Positions 7,658-16,434 of a stretch of DNA of 36,964 bases are shown here, one piece after another (the first letter of the stretch is position 1; each line of letters starts with the position of its first letter). The stretch spans positions 1 through 36,964 of the forward strand of contig NZ_BNAI01000010.1 in assembly GCF_014653215.1 (NCBI RefSeq). Direction: 5' to 3'. Source of the DNA: Pseudolysinimonas yzui (GTDB lineage Bacteria > Actinomycetota > Actinomycetes > Actinomycetales > Microbacteriaceae). The notes beneath the pieces are model-generated. The model had not been told where the DNA came from. It worked only from the letters and a program-made list of their open reading frames with translations, and did no database searches. The translations under genes were made by a program, and so were the position numbers.

Positions 7658-8320
7658 TCAGTCGAGACCGAGGGCGACGCGCAACTCGTGCGCGGTGTCG
7701 ACTGCGGCGACGGTGCCGGCGGTCTCCTCCGGAGCGCCGTAGCCCCAGGTGACGAAGATCGTCGGCACGTCGTGCGCGGCAGCGCCGATCACGTCGTGGT
7801 GCCGATCGCCGACCATGACGGGTCGGGAGAGATCGGCGCCGCCGCGGCTCAACCGGCGCAGGGCCTCCTCGACGACATCCGCTTTCGCGCTGCGCACCTC
7901 GTCTTCGCTCGCGCCGGTGAGCTCGTCGAAGTACCGGGCGAGGTCGTAGTGCTCGAGGATGAGTCGCGCCGTCGACTCGGGCTTCGACGTGGCCAGCGAC
8001 AGGGGCACGTCCGATGCCGCGATCGCGCGCAGCACGTCGGGAACGCCCGGGTAGAGCTCGGCGTCGAACACCCCGGTCATGACGTAGTGCTCGCGGTAGA
8101 TCGCGAGCGCCCGCGCCGAGGTCAGCGGATCGAACCCGGCGAGGTCGCGGAACGAGTCCATGATCGGCGGCCCGATCCATTCGAGCAGTTTCGCGGGCGA
8201 CGGGATGGGCAGCCCCATCGCGTCGAAGGTGTACGCGAGCGACGAGGTGATGCCGGGCGCCGAGTCGACGATCGTGCCGTCGAGGTCGAACAGCACCGCC
8301 GAGTAAGGGAGTTCGCTCAC
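7658..8320 (-). CDS. HAD-superfamily phosphatase, phosphoglycolate-phosphatase-like
   Basis: A 220-residue HAD hydrolase with all four motifs: VLFDLDGTIVDSAPGI (nucleophile and acid Asp near residue 11), LATSKPES (motif II Thr/Ser and motif III Lys region), and MVGDRHHDVIGA (motif IV acids). A helical cap follows motif I. The closest named groups by eye are Gph / PpaX phosphatases, but HAD substrates cannot be read from sequence. The GTG start overlaps the stop of nucS (TAGTG), so it is translated from a nucS transcript. It faces the polyketide operon convergently. Confidence 0.88.
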   Translation of the reverse strand: MSELPYSAVLFDLDGTIVDSAPGITSSLAYTFDAMGLPIPSPAKLLEWIGPPIMDSFRDLAGFDPLTSARALAIYREHYVMTGVFDAELYPGVPDVLRAIAASDVPLSLATSKPESTARLILEHYDLARYFDELTGASEDEVRSAKADVVEEALRRLSRGGADLSRPVMVGDRHHDVIGAAAHDVPTIFVTWGYGAPEETAGTVAAVDTAHELRVALGLD

Positions 8321-9015
8321 TAGAACAGCTTGGCGTGCCCGAAGTCGAGTCCGCGCATCGCGTCGTAGTCGAGCAGCAGGGTGCGGATGCCGCGGTCGGC
8401 CGCCAGCGTGAGCGCCTGGGGGGCGATCGACTGGGCCGCGAACACTCCGGCCACCGGCGCGAGCAGCGGATCCCGGTTCATCAGCTCGAGATACCGGGTG
8501 AGCTGTTCGACCCCGTCGATGCCGCCGCGCCGCTTGATCTCGACCGCGACGTGGGCGCCGGCGGCATCCCGGGCGAGGATGTCGACCGGCCCGATCGCCG
8601 TCATGTACTCCCGTCGCACCAGCTGGTAGCCGTCGCCGAGCAGGTCGATCTGCTCAGCGAGCAGCCGTTGCAGGTCGGCCTCGACGCCGTCCTTCTGCAG
8701 CCCGGGATCGACGCCGAGGTCGTGCGTCGAGTCGTGCAGGATCTCGTAGATCGAGATCACGAGCAGGTCGGCGGTCTTCGCTTGAGTGACCCGCCAGAGT
8801 TCCACCACCCCCGCGGAGGCGCGCTCGTCGTCGACCTCTTCGACGACGAAGGTGCAGGGCGGGCTCATCCAGTTGAGCGGCTTGTACGACAGCGAGTCGG
8901 AGTGCACCAGCACGCTGCCGTCGCCCTTGAGTACGAGCAGCCGCGTCGCGGGCGGGAGGTGCGCCGAGAGCCGCCCGGCGTAGTCGACCGAGCAGCGGGC
9001 AACGACGAGACGCAC
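8320..9015 (-). CDS. nucS: Mismatch-specific endonuclease NucS (EndoMS)
   Basis: A 231-residue NucS/EndoMS protein, the non-canonical mismatch-repair nuclease of actinobacteria and archaea that lack MutS/MutL; it cuts both strands at mismatches and works with the beta clamp. The N-terminal DNA-binding part contains [18 protein letters not shown] and [10 protein letters not shown]. The C-terminal RecB-like nuclease contains [20 protein letters not shown], providing the D...ExK catalytic acids and Lys, followed by [13 protein letters not shown]. Length is the family norm. The start GTG at 9015 has a -10-like TAGTCT six bases upstream, formed over the MFS stop codon, so it may be made from its own leaderless promoter. 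Its stop overlaps the HAD gene. Confidence 0.93.
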   Translation of the reverse strand: MRLVVARCSVDYAGRLSAHLPPATRLLVLKGDGSVLVHSDSLSYKPLNWMSPPCTFVVEEVDDERASAGVVELWRVTQAKTADLLVISIYEILHDSTHDLGVDPGLQKDGVEADLQRLLAEQIDLLGDGYQLVRREYMTAIGPVDILARDAAGAHVAVEIKRRGGIDGVEQLTRYLELMNRDPLLAPVAGVFAAQSIAPQALTLAADRGIRTLLLDYDAMRGLDFGHAKLF

Positions 9016-9024
9016 CCGATCAGA

Positions 9025-10239
9025 CTACGGGGCGGGCTCGTGTGCGGGCACGGGCGTGGGCTTCCTCGCGGCGGGCACCGCGAACCCGGCGATGACGATG
9101 AGCGCGAACACGATCCACAGCGAGTTGAGGATGCCGATCTGCTCGCCGACGAGCCCGAGGACGGGCGGGCCGACCAGGAACGCGCAGTAGGCGATCGTCG
9201 CGACCGCGCTCACTCGTGCCGCGGCGCCCACCGGGTCGTCTCCGGCGGCGGACATCCCGACGGGGAAGCCGAGCGCGGCGCCGAGCCCCCACACCACGAC
9301 GCCCGCGACCATGACGGGCGTGAACGGCACCAGGATGACGACGGCGAGCCCGATCGCCGACGCCGCGACCGCGACGCGCAGCACCGGCACGCGCCCGAAG
9401 CGGTCGAGCAGCGGAACGCCGGCGATGCGACCGACCGTCATCGCGACGGCGAAGACCCCGAACACCAGGGCGCCTTGCGCGTCGTCGAAGCCGCGGTCGT
9501 CGGTCATCGCGAGGGCGAGCCAGTCGTTGGCCGAGCCCTCGGCGAATGCCATGCCCAGAACCAGCACCCCGATGAGCAGGACGCGGGGCTCGCGCCACGC
9601 GGCGACCTGCGCCCGGAACCCGCCCTTCGCCCCCTCGTCTCCCTCGGCCGGTTCGGCTTCGAGCTCCCGGGGAAGCAGCCGCGGGATGAGCGCCGCCGTG
9701 ACGAGGACGGCGACCACGACGCCCGCGATGTGCGGGGCGGGCCCGATGCCGGCGTACGCCACGGCGGCACCGATACCGGCGCCCGCGACCGTGCCGAGGC
9801 TCCAGGAGGCGTGATACCAGGGCATGAGCGTGCGCCCCATCTCACGCTCGACCTGCGTGCCTTCGACGTTCATCGCGACATCGCAGATCGACCAGGCGAC
9901 ACCGAAGACCGCCATCGCGGCGATCGCGAGCGGGAACGAGACCAGAAGCGAGGCCGAGAGGGCGAGCAATCCGAGCCCGAGGCTGCCGACGACGAAGGTC
10001 AGCACCATCGCGCGTCGGGCGCCGATCCGGTGCACGACAACGGCTGCGCCGAGGAGCCCGGACACGGCGCCCGCCGACAGTCCGAAGATCAGGAGTCCGA
10101 CTTCGGCGACGCTGATGCCGAGGATGTCGCGGATCGCCGGGAGCCGCGAGATCCAGGTCGCCACCGCGATGCCGTTGAGTCCGAAGATCACGAAGACGCC
10201 GAACATGGCGCGGCGAAGCTGGGTGGAGCGGGGTGGCAT
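9025..10239 (-). CDS. MFS transporter (YbjJ-like)
   Basis: A 404-residue major facilitator with about 12 hydrophobic segments and the loop after helix 2 carrying HRIGARRAMVLTF, a variant of the MFS motif A. The second half has the matching loop LLDRFGRVPVLRVAVAASAIG. The MPWYHASWSLG segment resembles the YbjJ/fucose-permease-like branch. Substrate unknown; sugar or drug export are both possible. A TAGGAT element on the minus strand (10251-10246) lies six bases before the ATG, suggesting a leaderless transcript. It is divergent from the M13 peptidase gene, 43 bases away, and nine bases upstream of nucS. Confidence 0.88.
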   Translation of the reverse strand: MPPRSTQLRRAMFGVFVIFGLNGIAVATWISRLPAIRDILGISVAEVGLLIFGLSAGAVSGLLGAAVVVHRIGARRAMVLTFVVGSLGLGLLALSASLLVSFPLAIAAMAVFGVAWSICDVAMNVEGTQVEREMGRTLMPWYHASWSLGTVAGAGIGAAVAYAGIGPAPHIAGVVVAVLVTAALIPRLLPRELEAEPAEGDEGAKGGFRAQVAAWREPRVLLIGVLVLGMAFAEGSANDWLALAMTDDRGFDDAQGALVFGVFAVAMTVGRIAGVPLLDRFGRVPVLRVAVAASAIGLAVVILVPFTPVMVAGVVVWGLGAALGFPVGMSAAGDDPVGAAARVSAVATIAYCAFLVGPPVLGLVGEQIGILNSLWIVFALIVIAGFAVPAARKPTPVPAHEPAP

Positions 10240-10245
10240 CCGCCG

Positions 10246-10275
10246 ATCCTACGCGCGGCCGGGGGAATCTAGGCT
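10246..10275. promoter_or_regulatory. Back-to-back promoters of the MFS and M13 peptidase genes
   Basis: The 43-base gap between the divergent genes holds two -10-like boxes. TAGGAT on the minus strand (10251-10246) is six bases from the transporter ATG, and TAGGCT on the plus strand (10270-10275) is seven bases from the peptidase GTG. Their -35 regions would lie inside the opposite gene or overlap each other. Neither gene has a clear ribosome-binding site, which fits leaderless starts. Confidence 0.45.
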
Positions 10276-10282
10276 GGCACTC

Positions 10283-12253
10283 GTGACTACGAGCGCGCTT
10301 TCCTCAGGAATCGACACCGCCGACCTCGACCCGAAGGTGCGTCCGCAAGACGACCTGTTCCGTCACGCGAACGGCCGCTGGATCGACACGACCGAGATCC
10401 CGAGCGACAAGGCACGCTACGGCTCGTTCTACATCCTCGCCGAGGAGGCCGAGAAGGCCGTCCACGCGATCATCGAGGAGGCGCAGACGGCGCCCGCCGG
10501 TACCGAGGAGCGCAAGTTCGGCGACCTCTTCGCGTCGTTCATGAACGAGGCGCGCATCGAGGAGCTGGGCTGGTCGGCGATCGCCGACGACCTCGCCGCG
10601 GCCGCGGCGGTGACCGACATCCCGGCATTCGTCACCGCTCTGGGCCGACTCGAACGCGCGGGCGTCGGCGGCTTCGTGCAGGCGTTCGTCGACAACGACC
10701 CGGGCGACCCCGAGCGCTACCTCGTCTTCCTCGAACAGGGCGGCATCGGGCTGCCCGACGAGTCGTACTTCCGCGAGCCGAAGTTCGCCGACATCCGCGA
10801 CGCCTACCGCGCCCACCTGGAGCGGATGCTCGGCATGGCGGGCATCGCCGACCCCGCCGCCGCCGCGCAGCGCATCTTCGACCTCGAGACCGACATCGCA
10901 GCCAAGCATTGGGACAACGTGCGCTGCCGCGACTCGGTCGCCACCTACAACCCGATGACCTGGGATGCCGCTCGTGCGCTCGGCGGTGAGAAGGCCGAGC
11001 TGCTCGGGGCCTGGCTCGACGCGCTCGACGTGCCCCCGGCATCCTTCGCCGAGGTCGTCGTGCGGCAGCCGAGCTTCCTCGAAGGGCTCGCGCCGCTGCT
11101 CACCGCCGACCGGCTCGATGCCTGGCGCAGCTGGCTGCAGTGGCAGGTCATCCGCTCGTCGGCGCCCTACCTGCACGCGGAGGTCGTCGCGGCGAACTTC
11201 GACTTCTACGGCAAGACCCTCACCGGCACCCCCGAGCTGCGCGCCCGCTGGAAGCGCGGGGTCTCGGTCGTCGAAGGCGCGATGGGGGAGGCGATCGGCA
11301 AGGTCTACGTCGACCGGCACTTCCCGCAGGCGGCGAAGGTGGCGATGGATGATCTCGTCGCCCACCTCGTCGAGGCCTACCGGCAGAGCATCGCCCAGCT
11401 CGAGTGGATGACCGACGCCACCCGCGAGCGCGCCCTCGACAAGCTCGGCAAGTTCACCCCGAAGATCGGCTACCCGGTGAAGTGGCGCGACTACTCGAGC
11501 CTCGCGATCGACGCCGACGATCTCGTCGCCAACGTGCGCGCGGTCGCCGAGTTCGACTTCCAGCGCGAGCTCGGCAAGATCGGCAAGCCGATCGACCGCG
11601 ACGAATGGTTCATGACGCCGCAGACGATCAACGCGTACTACAACCCCGGCTTCAACGAGATCGTGTTTCCCGCCGCCATCCTGCAGCTTCCGTTCTTCGA
11701 CGAGACCCGGGATGCCGCCGCCAACTACGGCGCGATCGGCGCGGTCATCGGGCATGAGATCGGGCACGGCTTCGACGACCAGGGTTCGCAGTACGACGGC
11801 GACGGCAGACTCACCGACTGGTGGACGGAAGACGACAAGGCAGCCTTCCAGGCGCGCACCTCGTCGCTCATCGCCCAGTACGACGCGCTCGAGCCACGCC
11901 AGCTGCCGGGCCACCACGTCAACGGGGCTCTCACGATCGGCGAGAACATCGGCGACCTCGGCGGGCTCGGGATCGCGTGGAAGGCGTACCTTCTCTCTCT
12001 CGCGGGTGCGGAGCCGCCGGTGATCGACGGGTACACCGCCGCGGAGCGCTTCTTCCTCGGCTGGGCGCAGGCCTGGCGCACCAAGCTGCGCGACGAGGAG
12101 GCACTGCGCCTGCTGTCGATCGACCCGCACTCGCCTGCAGAGTTCCGGTGCAACCAGATCGTCCGTAACATCGACGTGTTCTACTCGACGTTCGGCGTCA
12201 CCGAACGCGATGCTCTCTGGCTCGACCCGGAAGACAGAGTCACAATTTGGTAG
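10283..12253 (+). CDS. pepO: M13-family zinc metallopeptidase (neprilysin/PepO type)
   Basis: A 656-residue M13 peptidase. The zinc site is intact: HEIGH at residues 491-495 and the third ligand Glu554 in GENIGDLGGL. The substrate-facing INAYYNPGFNEIVFPAAILQ precedes it, and an N-terminal DLDPKVRPQDDLFRHANGRW is characteristic. The C-terminal FRCNQIVRNIDVFYSTFGV matches the family. No signal peptide or membrane anchor is seen, as in other actinobacterial M13 enzymes, so it probably hydrolyses oligopeptides in the cytoplasm. The GTG at 10283 is chosen because family homology starts directly after it and a TAGGCT box lies seven bases upstream; the frame is open to the left only as a shadow of the MFS gene. 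Confidence 0.93.
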   Translation: MTTSALSSGIDTADLDPKVRPQDDLFRHANGRWIDTTEIPSDKARYGSFYILAEEAEKAVHAIIEEAQTAPAGTEERKFGDLFASFMNEARIEELGWSAIADDLAAAAAVTDIPAFVTALGRLERAGVGGFVQAFVDNDPGDPERYLVFLEQGGIGLPDESYFREPKFADIRDAYRAHLERMLGMAGIADPAAAAQRIFDLETDIAAKHWDNVRCRDSVATYNPMTWDAARALGGEKAELLGAWLDALDVPPASFAEVVVRQPSFLEGLAPLLTADRLDAWRSWLQWQVIRSSAPYLHAEVVAANFDFYGKTLTGTPELRARWKRGVSVVEGAMGEAIGKVYVDRHFPQAAKVAMDDLVAHLVEAYRQSIAQLEWMTDATRERALDKLGKFTPKIGYPVKWRDYSSLAIDADDLVANVRAVAEFDFQRELGKIGKPIDRDEWFMTPQTINAYYNPGFNEIVFPAAILQLPFFDETRDAAANYGAIGAVIGHEIGHGFDDQGSQYDGDGRLTDWWTEDDKAAFQARTSSLIAQYDALEPRQLPGHHVNGALTIGENIGDLGGLGIAWKAYLLSLAGAEPPVIDGYTAAERFFLGWAQAWRTKLRDEEALRLLSIDPHSPAEFRCNQIVRNIDVFYSTFGVTERDALWLDPEDRVTIW

Positions 12254-12260
12254 CTAGTTC

Positions 12261-13169
12261 GTGGTAGACGTGCAGGCCGGCACCCAGCGCCGCGAACGCG
12301 TGCGCTCCGCCCGCGTGCCCCGCCACCGGTCGGCCCAGCCTGCCGAGGACTTCTCGGCGACGTTCACCGCGCTCGGCGACCTCGCCTACGACGGCGCGCA
12401 GGTGTCGGCATCCGTCACCGACCTCGACACCGGCAAGACCCTCGTCGCGATCGACGAGCGCATCGTGCTGCCGACGGCGAGCATCGGAAAGATCCTGCTG
12501 CTCGTCGAGGTCTCGGCGCGGCTCACCGAACGGGACTTCACCGGGTACGGCATCCTCGACAAGACCCCCCGGGATGCCGTCGGCGACAGCGGCATCTGGC
12601 AGCACCTGCAGGCGCCGTCGCTGCCCGTCGCCGACCTCGCGACGCTGGTGGGCGCGACGAGCGACAATCTGGCGACGAACGTGTTGCTGCGCCAGGTGGG
12701 ACTGGATGCCGTGCGCGCCCGCACCGAATCGCTCGGGCTGCTGCGTACCGCGCTCCTCGATCTGGTGCGCGACTCCCGCGGCCCCGATGACGCGCCGCAG
12801 CTCTCGGTCGGCTCGACCGCCGAGCTCGCCTGGCTGTTCGCGGCCCTCGCCCGCGGCGAGATCGTCGACTCGCTCACCTCGAGCCGGGTGCTCGGGTGGC
12901 TATCGCTCAACTCCGACCTGTCGATGGTGGCGAGCGCGTTCGGGCTCGACCCGCTGTCGCATCGCGGCACCGACCACGGCGTGCTGCTCGTGCACAAGAC
13001 GGGCACCGACACCGGCGTGCGGTCGGAGGCCGGCGTTCTGCGGGGCCCGCGCACCGCCGTCGCCTACGCGGCATCCGTTCAGTTCAACGACAGCGGACTC
13101 GCGGCGCGGCTGCGCGTCCTCGACGCCCTGCGGGTCGTCGGCCTGGACATCCTCGAATACGTGCACTGA
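12261..13169 (+). CDS. Serine hydrolase of class A beta-lactamase fold, probably not a beta-lactamase
   Basis: A 302-residue protein with three catalytic motifs of the family in order: SIGK (Ser74, Lys77), SDN (134-136) and KTG (246-248). However, I see no ExxLN omega-loop motif with the general-base Glu; the region reads VRDSRGPDDAPQLSVGSTAEL. No signal peptide precedes the domain, although true beta-lactamases act outside the membrane. It follows the peptidase gene by seven bases and probably shares its transcript. An esterase, amidase or peptidase acting in the cytoplasm is more plausible. The start is uncertain: the first 35 residues are polar and charged, and a later start is possible. 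Confidence 0.76.
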   Translation: MVDVQAGTQRRERVRSARVPRHRSAQPAEDFSATFTALGDLAYDGAQVSASVTDLDTGKTLVAIDERIVLPTASIGKILLLVEVSARLTERDFTGYGILDKTPRDAVGDSGIWQHLQAPSLPVADLATLVGATSDNLATNVLLRQVGLDAVRARTESLGLLRTALLDLVRDSRGPDDAPQLSVGSTAELAWLFAALARGEIVDSLTSSRVLGWLSLNSDLSMVASAFGLDPLSHRGTDHGVLLVHKTGTDTGVRSEAGVLRGPRTAVAYAASVQFNDSGLAARLRVLDALRVVGLDILEYVH

Positions 13170-13179
13170 CCCCGCGATG

Positions 13180-13193
13180 CCCCCTCAAGGGGG
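13180..13193 (+). terminator. Short G/C hairpin after the serine hydrolase gene
   Basis: CCCCC and GGGGG separated by TCAA form a tight stem-loop 11 bases behind the stop. There is no immediate T-run, but an ATTTTT stretch lies about 18 bases further on (13210-13215). It is likely the end of the peptidase-hydrolase transcript. The rest of 13194-13227 shows no gene. Confidence 0.45.
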
Positions 13194-13227
13194 GATGAGG
13201 ATTCCCCGCAATTTTTCCCAAATTAGC

Positions 13228-13256
13228 TTGTCCTCATAAAAGAGGACCGGTAGCGT
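13228..13256 (+). promoter_or_regulatory. Array promoter 1 with 18-bp inverted-repeat operator
   Basis: TTGTCC (13228-13233) and TAGCGT (13251-13256) are spaced by 17 bases and fit -35 and -10 boxes. Superimposed is a perfect inverted repeat, GTCCTC-6-GAGGAC, at 13230-13247. The same arrangement recurs before each of the next three surface-protein genes. A regulator binding here would cover the -35 box and spacer. The regulator is not identifiable in the window. Confidence 0.62.
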
Positions 13257-13516
13257 CTGTCGCTGAGAGGTCCCTGCTCGACGACCCGAAACCGGCGAGC
13301 ACCCCCGAGGGGACCGCATCCGCTAGGAGAACCCCCGCTACTCACCCCACCCGCTGATCCCCCCCGAAGCGGCGCACGGAGACCCGAACGTCTCCGTGCG
13401 TCCCCCCGCCCTCCCACCGGTCGTCCCCCGTGCCGGTTCTCGATGGCTCATGCCGTCCCGGCGTTACCCGTGCGCCCACATCCCGATGCATTCCCCTGCT
13501 TACAGAGGACTCCCCC
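13257..13516 (+). other. Long C-rich 5' leader of the first surface-protein gene
   Basis: About 250 bases lie between the predicted transcription start and the ATG at 13517. I find no convincing small gene here. The stretch is strongly C-rich and G-poor, with runs such as seven C around 13360. It contains a perfect 11-bp stem with a six-base loop at 13373-13400 (CGCACGGAGAC / GTCTCCGTGCG), and other weaker pairings (about 13416-13437). The hairpin could stop or pause transcription, or protect the mRNA. An AGAGGA at 13503-13508 serves as ribosome-binding site. Confidence 0.45.
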
Positions 13517-16198
13517 ATGCTTAAGAAATTCCTTGCCGGGCTGACCGCGATCGCGCTGTCACTCGGCATGGTGGTGCTCACGGCCGGACCGGCCAGCGCC
13601 CACCACAACACCATCAACGCCGTGGTGTCGTGTAACACCGGTACCGAAGGCACCTGGAAAGTCACCTGGACGGTGAAGAACTCCGAGAGCATCGCCGAGG
13701 AGATCACCGCGTCGAACGACACCACCATCGTGCCCGTCGGCACGGTCATCAACGGTGGCGCGACTCTTACCGTCGTGCGCTACTTCTCGGTCAAGCCGGC
13801 GTCGAACTTCACCCTGACGCTGTCGGCCAAGTGGACCAACAACAACACCAACACGTCGAGTGGAACGCTGTTCAAGAACGACTTCAGCGACAACTGTCTC
13901 CCCGACGACACGAGCAAGAAGATCTACATCTGTCACGCGACGGGTAGCGACAGCAACCCGTATACGCGACCCGAGGTCTCGGTCAGCTCGATCATCACCC
14001 TCGACCCCAACGGCCACGGCATTCATGGGGATGACATCATCCCGCCGTTCACGTACGTGAAGCAGGGCGTCAACGGGTCGTACCCGGGGCAGAACTGGAC
14101 GACTTACGGCCAGTGGCTCTACAACAACGGATGCTCGAACGAGGTGACTCCCACCGCGCCGACGTTCACGAACGCCCAGTGCACGGGCCCGGGCACCTAC
14201 GGGCAGGCCAGCTACACGATCCCCTCAACGCTGGGTGTGCAGTACAAGGTCAGCATCAACGACGGCGCCTACGCGGTGAAGGCTGCGGGCACGTACTTCG
14301 TGAACGTCGGCACCAAGGTCAAGGTCTTCGCCGAGGAGCTCGCCGGATACGAACTCCAGGGCAACGATGCGCAGTGGAAGTGGGAGAAGACCTTCTTGGC
14401 ACCCGACTGCGACGTCGAGGTCGAGCCGACCAAGCCGACGATCGTCGAGGCGGTCTGCACCGGTGAAGGTCAGGTCGGACAGGCCTCGTACACGATTCCG
14501 TCGATCACGGGCGTGAAGTACCAGATCTCCAGCGGCAACCACAACGGTCCGTGGAGCGACATCGCGGCCGGCGTGCACTACGCCGACGACGGCTCGTCGG
14601 TCTGGATCCGCGCCGTGGCCCTTACCGGCTACGAGATCGACGGCACCTCGAAGTGGGAGCTGGAGTTCGAGAACATCATCTCCTCGAAGTGCGACGTTCC
14701 CGCGGCCCCGACGTTCACGGCGCAGATCTGCACCGGCCCCGGAACCACCAACACCGCGTCGTACACGATCCCGAGTGACGACGGCATCACGTACCAGGTG
14801 CGCATCAACGGCGGCTCGTGGCAGAACGTCTCGGCCGGCACGGTGAACGTGACGGTGTTCCCGCGCCTCATCGAGGTGCAGGCGCTGGCCGACGGCCACA
14901 TCATCGTGCCGGGTTCGACGACCTACTGGTCGTACAACTTCACGTCGGCGGGCGACTGCCTCGTGAACGCGTACCCGGTGGAACCGGACTGGACCGACTC
15001 GATCTGCGAGGCGGACACCACCGGATCGACGCAAGCCACGTATGAGATCTTCGCGACCGCGAACGTCAGCTACGAGGTGAGCACGAACGGCGTCGACTAC
15101 GCCCCGATCGGCAGCGGCGTGCACAACGCCACCGCCGGAACGACGGTGTGGATCAAGGCCGTACCCGCGTCGGGCTACCAGCTGAGCGGTGACACCGGCC
15201 CCTGGTCGCATGAGTTCGTGAGCCCCGGTGACTGCCTCGACAAGGCCGTTCCCGGTGACCCGAAGTTCGTCGACGCGGTGTGCACCGAGCCGGGCGAATC
15301 CAGCCAGGCGACCTACGAGATCGTCGCCGCGACGGGGGTCACCTACGAGATCAGCTTCAACGGCGTCGACTACACGACCGTCGGAGCGTCGGTGGGCGTT
15401 CACAACGCGACCCCGGGAACGCACATCTGGATCAAGGCGCTCGCATTGCCGGGCTACGAGATCCTCGTGCCGAACATCTGGGACCACGTGTTCACCGACC
15501 CCGGCGACTGCATCGAGGACGCCCCGGTCGAACCGGTCGTGGCATCCGACCAGGAGTGCGTGATCGATGACCCCGAGACGGGCGCCGCGCACTACGAGTC
15601 GGGCACCATCACCATCCCCAACACCGCGCACGTGACGTACTCCGTCAATGGCGTCGTGACGGCGGCCGGTGTGCACGACTACGCGCCCGGTGTCTACACG
15701 ATCAGCGCGGTGGCCGACCCCGGCTACCAGCTGACCGGAGTGCCCGACCCCTGGACGGTCGAGGTCAAGGCCGATGAGCCGTGTGGCCAGCTCGTCGACC
15801 TGCCGGTCGTCGACCCGGTCGTCACGTTCGCGCAGACCACCTGCACGACGTCGGGCTCGTACACCCTGGCAGTGGAGCCCGCTCAGGAGGCGGCCGGTGT
15901 GATCTGGACGGTGAGCGGCGGTCTGCCGAACACCGTCGGCACGCACGTCGTCACCACGCCGGGAACGGTGACGGTCACCGCGACCGCCGCCCCGGGCTAT
16001 GGGTTCGCCGGAGACGACGACGGGGTGATCGAGTGGAGCTACGACTTCACGACTCTTCCCGACGACTGCCTCCCGACCCTCGCCCTCACGGGTGGGTCGA
16101 TCGCGGCGGGAGGGCTGGGTCTCAGCGCCCTCCTGACGCTCGGCGGCATCCTGCTGTTCACCGCACGCAAGCGCGACCAGGTCCAACTGGGCGCGTAA
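13517..16198 (+). CDS. LALTG-anchored modular surface protein 1 (ICHATGS domain plus seven repeats)
   Basis: An 893-residue secreted wall protein. A signal peptide (MLKKFLAGLTAIALSLGMVV, cleavage after GPASA near residue 27) is followed by an Ig-like N-terminal region to about residue 130. Then comes a domain with YICHATGSDSNPY, NGHGIHGDDIIPPF and NNGC (about 135-210). Seven modules of about 90 residues follow, starting near 212, 305, 395, 488, 579, 670 and 763. Most open with PxxPxFxxxxC and contain YTIPS/TYEI, GVxYxxS, an aromatic GYE/GYQ and a closing Cys, so one disulfide per module is likely. LALTG (855-859), a hydrophobic helix and ARKRDQVQ form a class E sortase signal. No enzymatic motif is seen; adhesion or a structural stalk is probable. 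The ATG at 13517 is fixed by the signal peptide and AGAGGA. Confidence 0.85.
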   Translation: MLKKFLAGLTAIALSLGMVVLTAGPASAHHNTINAVVSCNTGTEGTWKVTWTVKNSESIAEEITASNDTTIVPVGTVINGGATLTVVRYFSVKPASNFTLTLSAKWTNNNTNTSSGTLFKNDFSDNCLPDDTSKKIYICHATGSDSNPYTRPEVSVSSIITLDPNGHGIHGDDIIPPFTYVKQGVNGSYPGQNWTTYGQWLYNNGCSNEVTPTAPTFTNAQCTGPGTYGQASYTIPSTLGVQYKVSINDGAYAVKAAGTYFVNVGTKVKVFAEELAGYELQGNDAQWKWEKTFLAPDCDVEVEPTKPTIVEAVCTGEGQVGQASYTIPSITGVKYQISSGNHNGPWSDIAAGVHYADDGSSVWIRAVALTGYEIDGTSKWELEFENIISSKCDVPAAPTFTAQICTGPGTTNTASYTIPSDDGITYQVRINGGSWQNVSAGTVNVTVFPRLIEVQALADGHIIVPGSTTYWSYNFTSAGDCLVNAYPVEPDWTDSICEADTTGSTQATYEIFATANVSYEVSTNGVDYAPIGSGVHNATAGTTVWIKAVPASGYQLSGDTGPWSHEFVSPGDCLDKAVPGDPKFVDAVCTEPGESSQATYEIVAATGVTYEISFNGVDYTTVGASVGVHNATPGTHIWIKALALPGYEILVPNIWDHVFTDPGDCIEDAPVEPVVASDQECVIDDPETGAAHYESGTITIPNTAHVTYSVNGVVTAAGVHDYAPGVYTISAVADPGYQLTGVPDPWTVEVKADEPCGQLVDLPVVDPVVTFAQTTCTTSGSYTLAVEPAQEAAGVIWTVSGGLPNTVGTHVVTTPGTVTVTATAAPGYGFAGDDDGVIEWSYDFTTLPDDCLPTLALTGGSIAAGGLGLSALLTLGGILLFTARKRDQVQLGA

Positions 16199-16207
16199 CC
16201 AACCCCT

Positions 16208-16235
16208 GGGGGGTCCTCATTCGTGAGGGCCCCCC
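16208..16235 (+). terminator. Strong terminator of surface-protein gene 1
   Basis: A 12-bp stem with one G-T pair, 16208-16219 against 16224-16235, closes on a TTCG tetraloop and starts ten bases after the stop. It lacks a T-run, which is common in high-GC actinobacteria. Its GTCCTCA arm resembles the neighbouring operator sequence. Confidence 0.8.
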
Positions 16236-16245
16236 ATTCGGGGAT

Positions 16246-16275
16246 TTGTCCTCCGAAATGAGGACCGGCTAATGT
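16246..16275 (+). promoter_or_regulatory. Array promoter 2 with 18-bp inverted-repeat operator
   Basis: TTGTCC (16246-16251) is followed after 18 bases by TAATGT (16270-16275). The inverted repeat GTCCTC-6-GAGGAC (16248-16265) is perfect, as in promoter 1. The leader to the GTG at 16435 is about 150 bases, C-rich, with an outer 7-bp pairing (ACGACGC / GCGTCGT, about 16342-16380) and a palindrome AGGGCATGCCCT near 16395. No small gene is visible in it. Confidence 0.62.
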
Positions 16276-16434
16276 AAACAAGTCGGTCGGCGCGAACCCG
16301 AACCCCGTGCCACCCCCAGACCGTCACCCGCAGTCCCCCCAACGACGCGATCCCGTCCGGGCCCCCGCCGGAGCGTCGTCACCCGAGTCGAGGCAGGGCA
16401 TGCCCTCGGCGAGCTTCCCCCGAGGTCTTCCCCC

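Noticed and set aside
8335-10272. Open frame of 645 codons on the plus strand opposite nucS and the MFS gene
   Set aside because: The translation is low-complexity, rich in Arg, Asp, His and Glu, and opposes two clear family members. It spans both genes and has no start signal.
13430-13516. N-terminal extension of surface-protein gene 1 from an ATG-less upstream frame
   Set aside because: The 29 extra residues would precede a canonical signal peptide, and the AGAGGA ribosome site fits the ATG at 13517.
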